From Ephydatia muelleri (taxonomy: Eukaryota > Porifera > Demospongiae > Spongillida > Spongillidae): a stretch of DNA of 64,000 nucleotides. The notes beneath the pieces are model-generated. The model had not been told where the DNA came from. It did no database searches and saw only the letters and a program-made list of their open reading frames with translations. Below, piece after piece: positions 47,860-57,432 of the stretch. Position 1 is the first letter of the stretch. Each line of letters starts with the position of its first letter. The DNA lies in NCBI GenBank assembly GCA_013339895.1, contig JABACO010000036.1, positions 180,395 through 244,394 of the forward strand. Reading direction: 5' to 3'. A program made the position numbers and the translations under genes.

Positions 47860-48440
47860 GCCAACCACGGACCCAACGTCACGCGTGGATTTGGAACACT
47901 GGGGGTGTGACCACAACTAATAAGTACTTACAAGCTGACCAATGGAGATGGGTGCCATTCTTGTGAGTTGCAATGCACTTTGAGGCAGACTCAGAGCTGT
48001 TCCATGTACCCACAGGGTAGGTGTGTACCTGCGCCAACCAGGGACCCAACGTCACGCGTGGATTTGGAACACTGGGGGTGTGACCACAACTAATAAGTAC
48101 TTACAAGCTGACCAATAGAGATGGGTGCCATTCTGGTGAGTTGCAAAGCACTTTGAGGCAGACTCTGAGCTGTTCCATGTACCCACAGGGTAGGTGTGTA
48201 CCTATGCCAACCAGGGACCCAACGTCACGCGCGGTTCCGGAACACTGGGGGTGTGACCACAACTCATTAGTACTTTCAATGGAGATGGGTGCCATTCTTG
48301 TGAGTTGCAAAGCACTTTGAGGCAGACTCTGAGCTGTTCCATGTACCCACAGGGTAGGTGTGTACCTGCGCCAACCGGGGACCTATCGTCATGCAATAAT
48401 CTGAACACTGGACCAACTAAGGTTGTGACAACAACTGATC

Positions 48441-48971
48441 AGTTCAACGGCTGTCATGGACCTGGTCAAATGATCTTTTAGCAGTTACTGTGTATTTCTG
48501 GTTTTCAAACTGCCATTTGTAAAGTGAATAAAGACTATTTATTGTTACATTGGTTGATCCAGGGCAAGTTAGTGTCTGTAATGAAAGTACTTGTGTGTGA
48601 GAGTGTATGTTTGCGAGTCTGAGTGTTTGTTTATTGGTGGATGTACATCTGAGGAGTGGCTTGCTGTAGGTAATAGTTGTGACCATGTTTGTATACAGTA
48701 CAATGAGTTGTGCTATTGTTGATCTTGGCAAAGAGTTGAGGAGTGGTCTTCACATCCACTAACTGGAGCCTGTGTACATTTTCCCTCCAAGCAGTATCCC
48801 AGTTTATGAAAACATCTTTGTTCTTATAGTGGGTGGAGCCTGTGTTTGGTCCTATATAAATGTATTGACTTTTATAGCCCAGTGCAGTTGTACTTGTATG
48901 GAAATTACTTTGTGATTGTAAGTTAACTTTAGCTTCAGTTTAGTTGTTTTATTGGATGTGCCCTTTTATAG
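48441..48971. other. Flank between satellite and plus-strand gene
   Basis: No supported gene. It contains TATAAATG near 48856 upstream of the first coding segment, a possible TATA element. Confidence 0.3.
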
Positions 48972-49219
48972 CCACATATTAGACGAAAGCATAACTTTGA
49001 ACCTGGTACACTTGTAAATTACATTGCTGACGCAGGGGAGACACCTCCAAAAGATGCATCATGCAATGGACCTAGTGGTTACTGGTATTTAGCTGCACAA
49101 GTTTTGTCTGGAAAATCAAATCCATCCTTCAAATTTGTGGCAGCAGTTGCTTCATACTGGTACCACAACCGATCTGATTTATGTGTGCAAAAAAAATTGG
49201 TGCAAGTCATTATTATCAG
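48972..49219 (+). CDS. Exon, unrecognised gene (plus strand)
   Basis: Eighty-two codons from a TTTTATAG acceptor to a GTATAT donor: HNFEPGTLVNYIADAGETPP, SCNGPSGYWYLAAQVLSGKS and FKFVAAVASYWYHNRSDLCV. The frame is clean. Joining to 49339 in phase gives a short helical end and a TAG at 49454-49456. Family not recognised. Confidence 0.5.
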
Positions 49220-49338
49220 GTATATAAAATTACTTGTACAAGTTTTATGTTTGATGATGTAATGATGAAACACATGCATAGCCATATGTGTGTTATAATG
49301 TGGGTGTGTACACATATGTTATAATGAATATACTTTAG

Positions 49339-49456
49339 ACCTGCACTAGAGACCAAGCAGTTCTGGCTACAGAGGGAAAGGTTGCTGATCATGTACAGGA
49401 AGATACCAGTACTCATTTGGATGGAGAGATTAAGGAGGAAGGAGCTAATGATGTAG
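49339..49456 (+). CDS. Probable last exon of the 48972 gene
   Basis: In phase with the preceding exon it reads PALETKQFWLQRERLLIMYR, KIPVLIWMERLRRKELMM and TAG. In another frame the same bases lead into the acidic VDEGPSDG repeat, so the choice of frame is uncertain. Confidence 0.4.
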
Positions 49457-49750
49457 AGACTGTGGGTGAAGGACCAAGTAATAGTGACCACCAAGATAGT
49501 GTGGATGAAGGGCCTAGTGATGGTGTGGATGAAGGGCCTAGTGATGGTGTGGATGAAGGGCCTTAGTGATGGTGTGGATGAAGGGCCTAGTGGTGGTGTG
49601 AATGATAGTGTGAATGAAGGACCTTGCGATGGTGTGGATGAAAGGCCTAGTGATGGTGTGGATGAAGGGCCTAGTGATGGTGTGGATGAAGGGCCTAGTG
49701 ATGGTGTGGATGAAGGGCCTAGTGATGGACCTAGTGATGGTGAGGAAAAA
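49440..49750 (+). repeat. 24 bp minisatellite (VDEGPSDG in one frame)
   Basis: About ten units of GGTGTGGATGAAGGGCCTAG plus four bases. One frame reads repeated VDEGPSDG, but an extra T near 49564 shifts it. The unit length (24) preserves any frame, so it may have been coding. Confidence 0.85.
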
Positions 49751-50029
49751 ATACTACTTTATCTCTATCTGACTGGAAGTACAAAGATTCTGAAGTATAT
49801 CTAATTTCAACAGGAATTCATTACGTACATGTGTATGTAATGCATTATCCAGTCCAGAGCGTCACCAAAGCTCTTTTGACTGCGGAGCATTTCTTGTTTT
49901 GTGAGGAGGCTGAAAAGTGTTGACCCCTTAACATGCATTTGAACATTTTTTTAGTCTGCAAGACTAGATATGGAGGGTTTGGATTATGTACACACACAAG
50001 TAGTGAAACTGTTGTAGGAAATGATGCCA

Positions 50030-50954
50030 CGATTTCGAGCCCAGATGGCTTATGAACTGTCAGAAGGTACACTTTACCCACTGCAAACATTCAAAAAGGG
50101 CATCGATAATCCAGGTGATGAGCAGAGTTTGTACGAGGAATTGAAACAATTCCAAATCATTGTAACAAACACAAATCACATGAATAGTTGCATGAGTAAA
50201 TTTATGCAAGGTATTATCCAATTTCAGAGATGAATTTGGATGGTATTTACCAGTTGGATAAAGACACTGATGCAAGTTTCCAGGATGGGAGTGACAAGGA
50301 AGATGATGACACACAAGTGTAGAAAGTGATAGCAGCAGTGTTGATGATACTGATCTTGCTGCTGGTGCTATTTTGGTTCCTGATTTCAAGAACAATCCTG
50401 ACCAAGATGATATTTTTGCCACACCATGGGAGAAGGAACATTACCTTAAGTACTTTCCACGCCAAACCAGACCATCTGATAGGTACTATACCATAATGAT
50501 GTCTTGAAGCTTTTGCAATTCCAATCCAATTTAAAGGCACTCTCCATTCAAAAGAACATTGATAAGACAAATAGTGAAAGAGCTTGAGGTATGCATCATT
50601 AAAGTGCACATTTTGGATCATAATACTATGAATGCTGTTTACTTCTAGCCATCAACGCGAATGATATTAATGGGGACCACGATTTGTGGGGCCTATTGGC
50701 ATCATAAAGCAGCTCAAGAAAGTGAACACAAACTGGCCACTTGAAAATTTGCTTGATGTGGTATGTGCCCAGCAATACTGCACGTGACAATCAAGAGTTC
50801 CCGCATACTAAAGGCATATGAGATCGAGTACTACCTCATGGGACTTGAAAGTGACGTAAAAAGGCAGCTTTCTTTGCTTCTAACCAGTTTGAACAAGCAA
50901 ATCGTATGGCCAGAGGTTAGTTGCCACGACGGTGAGTTGTACCATAGATGGTAA
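50030..50954 (+). pseudogene. Decayed paralogue of the 34.4-35.1 kb gene
   Basis: Plus-strand segments in order: a frame at 50021-50233, an acidic stretch (LDKDTDASFQDGSDKEDDD, then one frame shift, then ESDSSSVDDTDLAAGAILVP and NNPDQDDIF), SPFKRTLIRQIVKELE (about 50542-50588), GIIKQLKKVNTNWPLENLLD (about 50700-50760) and LTSLNKQIVWPE before a GTTAGT donor at 50918. The same order is found on the minus strand at 35129-34393. Frame shifts and stops show it is decayed. Confidence 0.6.
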
Positions 50955-51209
50955 CTTTAAGGTATCATTTTCCTCAGATTATCACTGTTGTATTGATGCG
51001 GACCTTTAAATTGTCGAGGCACGAAGCAATAAAAAGTTACCTCAGCCACACGCTGCCTGCATACGATACATAGCGACATAGACTGCAGTGCATCGTGCGT
51101 TAATTTTATACAGTGTACTCATTCATACATCTATGAATACCAACTATCTATGTTGCAACAACCAAGGCAATGAATATAATTAGCCGCACGTAATCTAATT
51201 AGAGTGGAA

Positions 51210-51658
51210 TGTGGTGCTGAGGAATGTGGTGCTAGCTTCCAAGCGGTGGGAGAATGGAAGCGGTTCAAGGACTGAGAAAGGCGCGATTCGAGGGGGAAAC
51301 GTGGACTTACTTTGCATTGCTGTATCTCCATAACGGAAGAGGTAAAAATCAACGATCTGCAGAAATCAATAGTGACAGGACTCCTTTACGTGCATATCGA
51401 TTTTGAAGTGATTTGGACATTCCTGCAGGGAGCTACCTGGATTTTGAACCCCTCGGGGTACTGTGCCTTGTAACGTCGGCAAGGAGCAAGGGTAAGACAC
51501 CAAAATCGAATTTCGTAGAGAGAAGTGGTGTGGCAAGAAGTGTTTGAAACAGGAAGTTGATAGCTTAAACCTTTACGGAGTTTTCGCGATTCAAACGTGA
51601 AGCATTTTTAAAAATTTTTATATATATAGCCACTTTTCATTTTCTCGGAAACTGACCC
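51210..51658 (+). mobile_element. Non-autonomous repeat, copy 3 of the ~450 bp family
   Basis: Inverted relative to the copy at 39214-39660, sharing GTGCTAGCTTCCAAGCGG and ending TTTTCTCGGAAACTGACCC. The internal TATCTCCATAACGGA block is also in the 4326-5109 fold-back. Confidence 0.8.
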
Positions 51659-51680
51659 AAATATATATTATTATACATCC

Positions 51681-52290
51681 CAAGTCATTTGATGTCCCAG
51701 TCAACATACCTCATGGCCTTGATATCAAGGCAATCCTAAGGTCCTTTCCTAAATTGACAGCTGCAGGCCCTTCAGGCATGAGGGTTCAACATCTCTTAGA
51801 TGCTGCCACAGTTTCATTGCCTACTTCCATTTTGTCATCTTTGCAGCATGATGTAAATCTTCTTGCTGCTGGAAAGGCGCCAAAAGAGCTATCCATTTAC
51901 CTTTCTGGAGCAACTTTAACAGCTTTGTCCAATAATAAATCCAATTGTCCTCCTGACGTCAGACCAATCGCAGTAGGTGAAGTTCTTAGGAGACTTACTA
52001 GTAAATGCGTGTGTCATTTAATCAAAGATAATTAAGGCTGCAGAATTTTTCCACCCTTTCCAATTTGGAGTGGCCTGCCCACGAGATGTTGAAAAAAAAA
52101 ATACTCCATAGCCTCAGGTGCTGCTTTGATGAGCATTGGGCAGATAACAACTTTGTGGTGCTCAAAGTTGATATGACCAACGCTTGAGTCAAGGCAAGCT
52201 GTTTTGGATGAATGTGCCCAGCATTTTCCTGAGTTACTTGCTTGGGCGTCATGGTGCTATGGACAGCATCCCATTTTGTGGCATTAAATT
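51681..52290 (+). pseudogene. Reverse transcriptase fragment (non-LTR-like)
   Basis: The frame reads LTAAGPSGMRVQHLLDAATV, KAPKELSIYLSGATLTALSN and DVRPIAVGEVLRRLTSKCVC; after frame changes it continues AEFFHPFQFGVACPRDVE and AQHFPELLAWASWCYGQ. The GPSG..., RPIAVGEV.RR and FQFGVA motifs belong to a widespread group of invertebrate transposon RTs. The catalytic YxDD region is missing and there are several frame shifts. Confidence 0.6.
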
Positions 52291-52319
52291 TTTTTAATGC
52301 TAGCACTCCTATGTGCTGG

Positions 52320-52663
52320 CCCTCATCTGTGGGATACAAAGCATATTTCCACTACGTTCTGACTGTATTACATATCACTTTGCACAACAATTGCTTATAA
52401 TAAGCAACATTGCACAAATGTGTTTATCATAGGCTGGGAAGTGCACAATTACAAATCAATGATGGCAAGAATATTCTAACTTTGTTCAGACTGAAATACA
52501 AGATTTCACTTTGCACAACGATTGCTTATGATAAGCAAACTTTCGCAAATTGATTTATTATATAATGGGTAGTGCACAATTACAATCAGATTTCTAGAAT
52601 ATTTCTACTCGGTTCTGACTGTAATAAAATACTTAGATATCACTTTGCACAACAATTGCTTAA
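52320..52663 (+). repeat. 133 bp tandem repeat, left part
   Basis: CACTTTGCACAACAATTGCT recurs (with a change in the second copy) at 52376, 52507 and 52641, and after the gypsy insertion at 57694. Period 131-135 bases. The gypsy element interrupts one unit exactly after CTTAA. Confidence 0.88.
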
Positions 52664-52787
52664 TGTAATGAGACCAGAAAGGGATACAGGCAGCACCAGA
52701 TTAGACTGGCTAACATACATAAAAAGGAAGTATATATACATGTCCATCATGTTACGTAATGCCTGTTCTGCGCATGCTCGCATTACA
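52664..52787 (-). repeat. 3' LTR of element 2 (124 bp)
   Basis: TGTAATG...GCATTACA ends, very short for an LTR. It contains TATATATA-type sequence. Identical to the other LTR except three bases missing at CTGGCTAAC. Confidence 0.95.
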
Positions 52788-52804
52788 CCACTCCCTCTCT
52801 TCTT
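52788..52804 (-). other. Polypurine tract of element 2
   Basis: Minus strand AAGAAGAGAGGGAGTGG abuts the 3' LTR. It is the expected plus-strand primer. Confidence 0.88.
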
Positions 52805-53045
52805 AGTGGTGTACATATGCTCCGTAGCGATCAGGAGCTTTTCTTGTTCTGGTTGGATATCTGTGTGGAGCTTGTTCTATACGGTCTGGAACTGGTTCAG
52901 GTTGGTCTTCTACTGCAGGTAGTTCCATGTGCGCGTCAGTTTCGGTCTCATCTACATCCTCAAAACTGTCCAGCAGTTCCGCTCCTGAACCGACACCCGA
53001 TGGGGACTTCAGAGGTGCTACTGGCAGCTGGGTTGATTCACGATT
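52805..53045 (-). other. Region between integrase stop and polypurine tract
   Basis: Minus-strand non-coding or decayed end of pol. Codons such as those for SSGVGSGAELLD near 52970-53005 suggest that the original frame ran further. Confidence 0.4.
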
Positions 53046-54047
53046 CTATCCCACATCATTAACCTCCGCACTCGAGAGAAACGGCTTCAGTCTGTCAAAG
53101 TGAATTATTTTGGGCTTACCACCTTTTGGGCTTCGGATTTTGTAGACACTCTCACCAATTATATCTTCCACCTGAAAATGCCCCGTCCACGGGTTGTGCA
53201 ATTTCCTACACTTGCCCCTTGGTATAACGCAACTATGTAGTAGAACCATATCCCCGACTCGATATGTTTTACCGTGAACCCTTCTGTCGTACAGCATCTT
53301 CTGTCTGCTGTGCTCTGCTTGACACTTCTCACGAACTAGCTGGTGTGCTTCTTGCAAGGTGTGCTGTAGTGACTTCACATACTCGGGGATACTTTGGCTG
53401 TCTGGGGAACTAGTGCCGTACATCAGGTCCACTGGCAGTCGGACTTGCCGTCCAAACATGAGGAAAAAAGGTGTAAATCCGGTTGCAGAATGCACACTAA
53501 AGTTGTAGGCCATACATAGTTTCCGAATGCTCTGGTCCCAGTCGGAAGGATGGTCAACAACTGTAGTCGACAACATGTCTAGTAGCGTTCTATTAAAGCG
53601 TTCGACTACACCATTGCATTGTGGGTGATAGGGAGTCGTGCGGGTTTTGCGTACCTGCAGCAGTTTGCACAGCTCTTGTATTAAGTCCGATTCGAATTGT
53701 CTTCCCTGATCTGAATGCAATTGTTCAGGTGGCGAGAAACGGCAAAACACTTCGTCTACCAGTTTCTTGGCTACTGTGGCAGCTTCTTGATTTCGTATCC
53801 CATATGTCTCAGTCCACCTGGTGAAATAGTCGACCGCAACCAAAACGTACTTGTTCCCATCATCTGTCTCTGGTAGAGGGCCCATTATGTCCACTGCCAC
53901 CACTTGCATAGGATACCCTGCTTGTATTGTTTGCATTGAAGCCTTCCTCTGAGGGATAGGAGACTTTCTCCTGGCGCATTTGACACATATCCTGCACCAA
54001 ACTTTCACTCTCTGAGTAGCCAGGCCAGTAGTACCGTTCCTGTACAC
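53046..54047 (-). CDS. Integrase of element 2
   Basis: A 333-codon open frame. The zinc-binding end is CRICVKCARRK (about residues 18-28). The catalytic triad is in VDIMGPLPE, HSDQGRQFES and GVVERFNR. C-terminal module VGDMVLLHSCVIPRGKCRKL and HFDRLKPFL. One extra base in an AGAG run near 53995 separates it from the upstream H2C2 half in another frame. The catalytic core itself looks intact. Confidence 0.92.
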   Translation of the reverse strand: MYRNGTTGLATQRVKVWCRICVKCARRKSPIPQRKASMQTIQAGYPMQVVAVDIMGPLPETDDGNKYVLVAVDYFTRWTETYGIRNQEAATVAKKLVDEVFCRFSPPEQLHSDQGRQFESDLIQELCKLLQVRKTRTTPYHPQCNGVVERFNRTLLDMLSTTVVDHPSDWDQSIRKLCMAYNFSVHSATGFTPFFLMFGRQVRLPVDLMYGTSSPDSQSIPEYVKSLQHTLQEAHQLVREKCQAEHSRQKMLYDRRVHGKTYRVGDMVLLHSCVIPRGKCRKLHNPWTGHFQVEDIIGESVYKIRSPKGGKPKIIHFDRLKPFLSSAEVNDVG

Positions 54048-54504
54048 GATGCATCAGTTTCGCTTCTCCAAGGTGACCTCCCCACACATCATCGTGCAAT
54101 TTTCCAAGCACGTCGTCTCGCAGCATCGAAGGGAGTAGTAGCTGGTGGTGAGTAGTACCTCCATTTAAGAATCGTCTCCACAAAACCCCGTCTAATACAT
54201 GGAGCATTTTGGACTATTGCAGTGAGCACCGCCCTTCCCAACTCCATGACTTTACCACATCCTTCGATGGGTAGTTACCGCTTCCAACTGCTTGTAACAC
54301 TGGTCCAATTGCAGGGTCATCATTTTGTAATTTCTGCATCTCCTCAGGAGTATAGGATTGAAAAGGCCACTGCATCACTGCTCCCACGACGTGACTATCA
54401 CGCCCACACTGTTTACAGGGCTGTCTAGATAGAGCATCGGCATTGTTGTGCTGTGTTCCCCGACGATGCACCACCTTGAAATCGTACTCTTGAAGTTTCT
54501 CCAT
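53990..54504 (-). pseudogene. RNase H end, connection and H2C2 part of pol (element 2)
   Basis: One frame with a stop in the middle (TAG at about 54211-54213). It reads MEKLQEYDFKVVHRRGTQHN, ADALSRQPCKQCGRD and, after the stop, LGKLHDDVWGGHLGEAKLMH, RVQERYYWPGYSE. By comparison with elements 1 and 4 the TAG replaces a Trp. The next frame continues as integrase. Confidence 0.82.
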
Positions 54505-56084
54505 CTAACGAGCAAGTTCTGGATCCAGACAATGGAGCTATGGTCAGTTCGTAGGGTAAATTGGCGTCCTAAAAGGTAGTGCCGAAAATGCTGAATAAAT
54601 TCAACCACAGCCAGTAGTTCCCGTCGGGTTACGCAATACTGACGCTCCTGTCTGGTCAGAGAACGACTCGCATATGCTATCACTCTTTCCGATCCTGCAT
54701 CAGAGATTTGGGACAGGACAGCCCCTATTCCCACATCACTAGCATCGGTGTCTAATAGAAAAGGTTGTTCAAAATCCGGGAAAGCCAAAACCGGTGCCGT
54801 GACTAAACACTGCCGCAGATGTATAAAGGCATTTTGGCAAGCATCTGTCCACTCAAAGAGCGAGTTTTTTTCAACCAAACGTTGCAAAGGTTTGGCAATG
54901 TCTGCAAATCCTTTAATGAAGCGCCTATAATAGTTAGCCAGTCCCAGAAATCTCTGAACGTCTTTTTTACAGAGAGGGGCAGGCCAACTACTAACAGCTG
55001 TGATCTTGCTGGGGTCGGTAGCAATGCCTTCTTCCGAAACAATGTGGCCCAGGTACCGCACCTCTTGCTGCAGAAAGTAACACTTTTCGGGCTTCAGCTT
55101 TAGTCCTGCCTGCCTCAAATGGGAGAGAACGTTTGCAACATGACACAAATGCTCATCAAACGTCCTACCAAAAATAACTATATCGTCAATGTAAACTAAA
55201 CACTCGCTCCACTTCAAATCCTTCAGCACTTGATCCATTAGACGTTGGAAGGTAGCTGGCGCGTTGCAGAGTCCGAAAGGCATCCTCTTAAACTCAAAAA
55301 GTCCTTCACTAGTAGCAAATGCCGTTTTTTGGCGATCCTCCTCAGTGACTTCAACCTGCCAATAACCATTTATGAGGTCTAATGTGGAGAAGAACTTTGA
55401 TCCAGCAAGTGTATCTAAGGTGTCATCGACACGTGGCAACGGGTAAGCGTCCTTTGTTGTCACAGCGTTTAGCTTTCGATAATCGACGCAGAATCGGGCC
55501 GAGCCATCTTTCTTTTTAACCAATACGATCGGCGACGACCAGGGGCTGCTGGAATGTTGAATGATGTCTTTCTTTAACATATCATCGATGAGTCGCCGGA
55601 CCTCCTCTGTGCGCGACTGTGGAATCCGCCTTGGGTGCTGAAGGATTGGGGGTGAAATTCCAGTATCTATACGGTGCTGAAGTACAGTCGTGTGTCCATG
55701 CTCCCCTGGCAGCGGAGAGAAAACGTCCACGAACTCCAACAAAACTAAATACAACTGTTCTTTTTCCGCCATGCTAATGTTCTTCCCAACCTTCATGACC
55801 ATATCCCATAACAAGGACTGGTCTTGCAACGACGCTTCTGGTTTTCGTGCTGCAGTCACAGATGATACACAAGTCATGGTTTTGGGCTCCTCCACCAGTT
55901 GCTCCATTGTTGCTATGGTAACACCCTTTTTAACCATTATTGCTTCTTCACCTGGATTAAATATGCGTAACGGGACGGCTCCTTTCAATGGTCTCACAAT
56001 GGCATGCGCTACCATCACTCCAGATCGACCACACCCTTCTACCATCCATGTCCCTCCTTCCGCACTCTGAGTGACACTCACCAT
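54375..56084 (-). CDS. Reverse transcriptase and RNase H of element 2
   Basis: A 569-codon frame open upstream of its Met. RT motifs in order: SARFCVDYRKLNAVT (about 195), FFSTLDLINGYWQVEV (about 235), FKRMPFGLCNAPATFQRLMD (about 268) and the catalytic VYIDDIVIFG (about 298). RNase H: FLLDTDASDVGIGAVLSQ (about 450), TRRELLAVVEFIQHFRHYLL and LRTDHSS. It ends where the frame is lost near WIQN, followed by a TAG that replaces a Trp. In the family this enzyme copies element RNA in cytoplasmic particles. Confidence 0.94.
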   Translation of the reverse strand: MVSVTQSAEGGTWMVEGCGRSGVMVAHAIVRPLKGAVPLRIFNPGEEAIMVKKGVTIATMEQLVEEPKTMTCVSSVTAARKPEASLQDQSLLWDMVMKVGKNISMAEKEQLYLVLLEFVDVFSPLPGEHGHTTVLQHRIDTGISPPILQHPRRIPQSRTEEVRRLIDDMLKKDIIQHSSSPWSSPIVLVKKKDGSARFCVDYRKLNAVTTKDAYPLPRVDDTLDTLAGSKFFSTLDLINGYWQVEVTEEDRQKTAFATSEGLFEFKRMPFGLCNAPATFQRLMDQVLKDLKWSECLVYIDDIVIFGRTFDEHLCHVANVLSHLRQAGLKLKPEKCYFLQQEVRYLGHIVSEEGIATDPSKITAVSSWPAPLCKKDVQRFLGLANYYRRFIKGFADIAKPLQRLVEKNSLFEWTDACQNAFIHLRQCLVTAPVLAFPDFEQPFLLDTDASDVGIGAVLSQISDAGSERVIAYASRSLTRQERQYCVTRRELLAVVEFIQHFRHYLLGRQFTLRTDHSSIVWIQNLLVRWRNFKSTISRWCIVGEHSTTMPMLYLDSPVNSVGVIVTSWEQ

Positions 56085-56260
56085 AATTTCAGTCTGACTT
56101 TTCGGGGGGTACCAGGAGTTTCTCTACCGTGACTAGGCCCACTTCTCTAACAGGTTGAGCGGTGCTTCCCAGGAACTGCATTGATATATGCTTGGATGGA
56201 ATACAAAGAGTTTTACACCCACAATCAATTACGCAGCTGTATTTCTGCAAAAAAATCCAC
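56085..56260 (-). other. Protease to RT linker with two homopolymer frameshifts
   Basis: Minus-strand coding is continuous only if the frame changes at a T7 run (about 56250-56256) and at a C6 run (about 56104-56109). Between them the frame reads LQKYSCVIDCGCKTLCIPSK. Both shifts lie on homopolymers. Confidence 0.65.
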
Positions 56261-56710
56261 CCCTAGGATCACCTCGACCTTGAGGTCACTAGTCACTATC
56301 ACACTGGCTTCAAAGGTCTTATCTTGCAAGGTGAATTGGAGGAGTCCCTGTCCATGAGTTTGTAGTGGTGCTCCATTTACTCCCACCAGTGTCTGCCCCG
56401 ACCACTGCACCAACTGAAGACCACCATCTTTTGCAGCCCTAGACCACACGTCTTGTCGAACAAGTGAAACAGCTGCTCCTGTATCAATTGTGAACTCGGT
56501 AACAATAGAATTAATTCTGCCATGTACTCGGTAATTAGCACAACTACTTAGAGACAATGTCGGCACAGTTAAATGGCATTCTTCGTGGGCTTTTACAGGC
56601 TTGCCCCCTGATGCTGGGCCCTTCGCATCGGGGGCATGAAGTTTCCCTGCTTCTCCAATGGTTTGGAATTCACTCTGCATGCCCGTGCAATATGCCCTAT
56701 CTGACCACAA
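56225..56710 (-). CDS. Aspartic protease of element 2 (-1 frame to gag)
   Basis: The frame overlaps the gag end by 118 bases and is in -1 register to gag. Protease motif: [18 protein letters not shown] (about residue 72), and the ILGVDFF pattern (about residue 150) normally found as ILG.DF near the family's C-terminus. There is no start codon of its own at the overlap, so expression should depend on frameshifting at 56641-56647. It cleaves the Gag-Pol polyprotein in the family. Confidence 0.88.
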   Translation of the reverse strand: MWSDRAYCTGMQSEFQTIGEAGKLHAPDAKGPASGGKPVKAHEECHLTVPTLSLSSCANYRVHGRINSIVTEFTIDTGAAVSLVRQDVWSRAAKDGGLQLVQWSGQTLVGVNGAPLQTHGQGLLQFTLQDKTFEASVIVTSDLKVEVILGVDFFAEIQLRN

Positions 56711-57432
56711 TTCCAGCAGGTAACTTGCCTTTTTCGTCGCGGGTTTGCTCTACTCACGTCACTTTTGCGTCCTAGGGTGTCCTCCAGAAGTGTCTCCATT
56801 CGAGCCAGGCGCTCTGTTAGCTTGCGAATATCCGCACCATCAGAAGACACCACCGCAACTGGTTCAGAGTCTTCGCTTGTTGTCGGAGAAGACACAGCAG
56901 CCACAGGTGTGGGTCTGGTGTTACCCAGATAGGACTGTAGCTCAATGATTACCGCAACCGCCACCTCCACGTTCTTAGGTCTCTTCTGCTTTACTCCGAA
57001 GGCGACCTGTTGGTTGTGTATCTGGGAAAGAAATTGGTTTACCGCTAAACACTCTCTGGCCGCGTCTTCGAAGTGCGGGTACGCTTTGTCCACCAGTACT
57101 CTCAGCGCGTCTCCAAATGACGCCCAATCCTCCGTCTTTCCTCTCGTTCGGGTGTGGAGTTCAGCGACATGAAGTTCCCTCTTGCTGTCGGGGTCGAACC
57201 GCTTCTTTAAGGCAGTTTTGTACTCAGCGTAGCTGCTACGCGCGCTTTCAGGCAGTTTCCTGAGTGCCGTTAGAGCCTTCCCAGTCAGGCGGACACGTAG
57301 CCACTTAAGCTTTTCTTCCCCAGTGGCCCACTTATTCACCTCCGCAATGCACTCAAAATGGTCTATCCAGTCATCCCAACTGCCCGACTCACCACTGTAA
57401 GGTTCTGGCAGCAATACCGGCTTGCTAGCCAT
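56593..57432 (-). CDS. Gag of element 2
   Basis: A 279-codon frame. Its ATG (57430-57432) overlaps the last bases of the primer-binding site. The N-terminal part is capsid-like: WDDWIDHFECIAEVNKWAT, KWLRVRLTGKALTALRKLP and YAEYKTALKKRFDPDSKREL. One CCHC knuckle, CWNCGQIGHIARAC, lies near residue 240. In the family Gag builds cytoplasmic particles and packages RNA. The end overlaps protease. Confidence 0.93.
   Translation of the reverse strand: MASKPVLLPEPYSGESGSWDDWIDHFECIAEVNKWATGEEKLKWLRVRLTGKALTALRKLPESARSSYAEYKTALKKRFDPDSKRELHVAELHTRTRGKTEDWASFGDALRVLVDKAYPHFEDAARECLAVNQFLSQIHNQQVAFGVKQKRPKNVEVAVAVIIELQSYLGNTRPTPVAAVSSPTTSEDSEPVAVVSSDGADIRKLTERLARMETLLEDTLGRKSDVSRANPRRKRQVTCWNCGQIGHIARACRVNSKPLEKQGNFMPPMRRAQHQGASL
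56603..56647 (-). promoter_or_regulatory. Predicted programmed -1 frameshift signal
   Basis: On the minus strand, GGGAAAC (56641-56647) is read in gag phase as G GGA AAC, the canonical slippery order. A 5-base spacer follows (56636-56640), then a hairpin (56603-56635) with GCCCCC/GGGGGC and GATG/CATC stems, one bulged A and a 12-base loop. A -1 slip here joins gag to the protease frame. Confidence 0.82.

Larger units (their letters stand above)
39760..48440 (+). repeat. Satellite array, 173 bp monomer (~50 copies)
   Basis: Head-to-tail monomers contain, in order, GATGGGTGCCATTCTTGTGA, GGCAGACTCTGAGCTGTTCC, ATGTACCCACAGGGTAGGTG, GACCCAACGTCACGCGCGGA and TGACCACAACTAATAAGTAC. Most units are 173 bp; the first three (39851, 40010, 40169) are a 159 bp variant lacking the GATGGGTGCC block, and the edges are degenerate. 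Because 159 is a multiple of three, a 148-codon frame stays open at 39855-40301, but this is a repeat artefact. No transposase or RNA gene is inside. It may be pericentromeric or dispersed satellite DNA. Confidence 0.97.

Noticed and set aside
39760-48440. CRISPR-like regular repeats
   Set aside because: Units are contiguous 173 bp monomers without unique spacers, in a eukaryotic context; this is satellite DNA.
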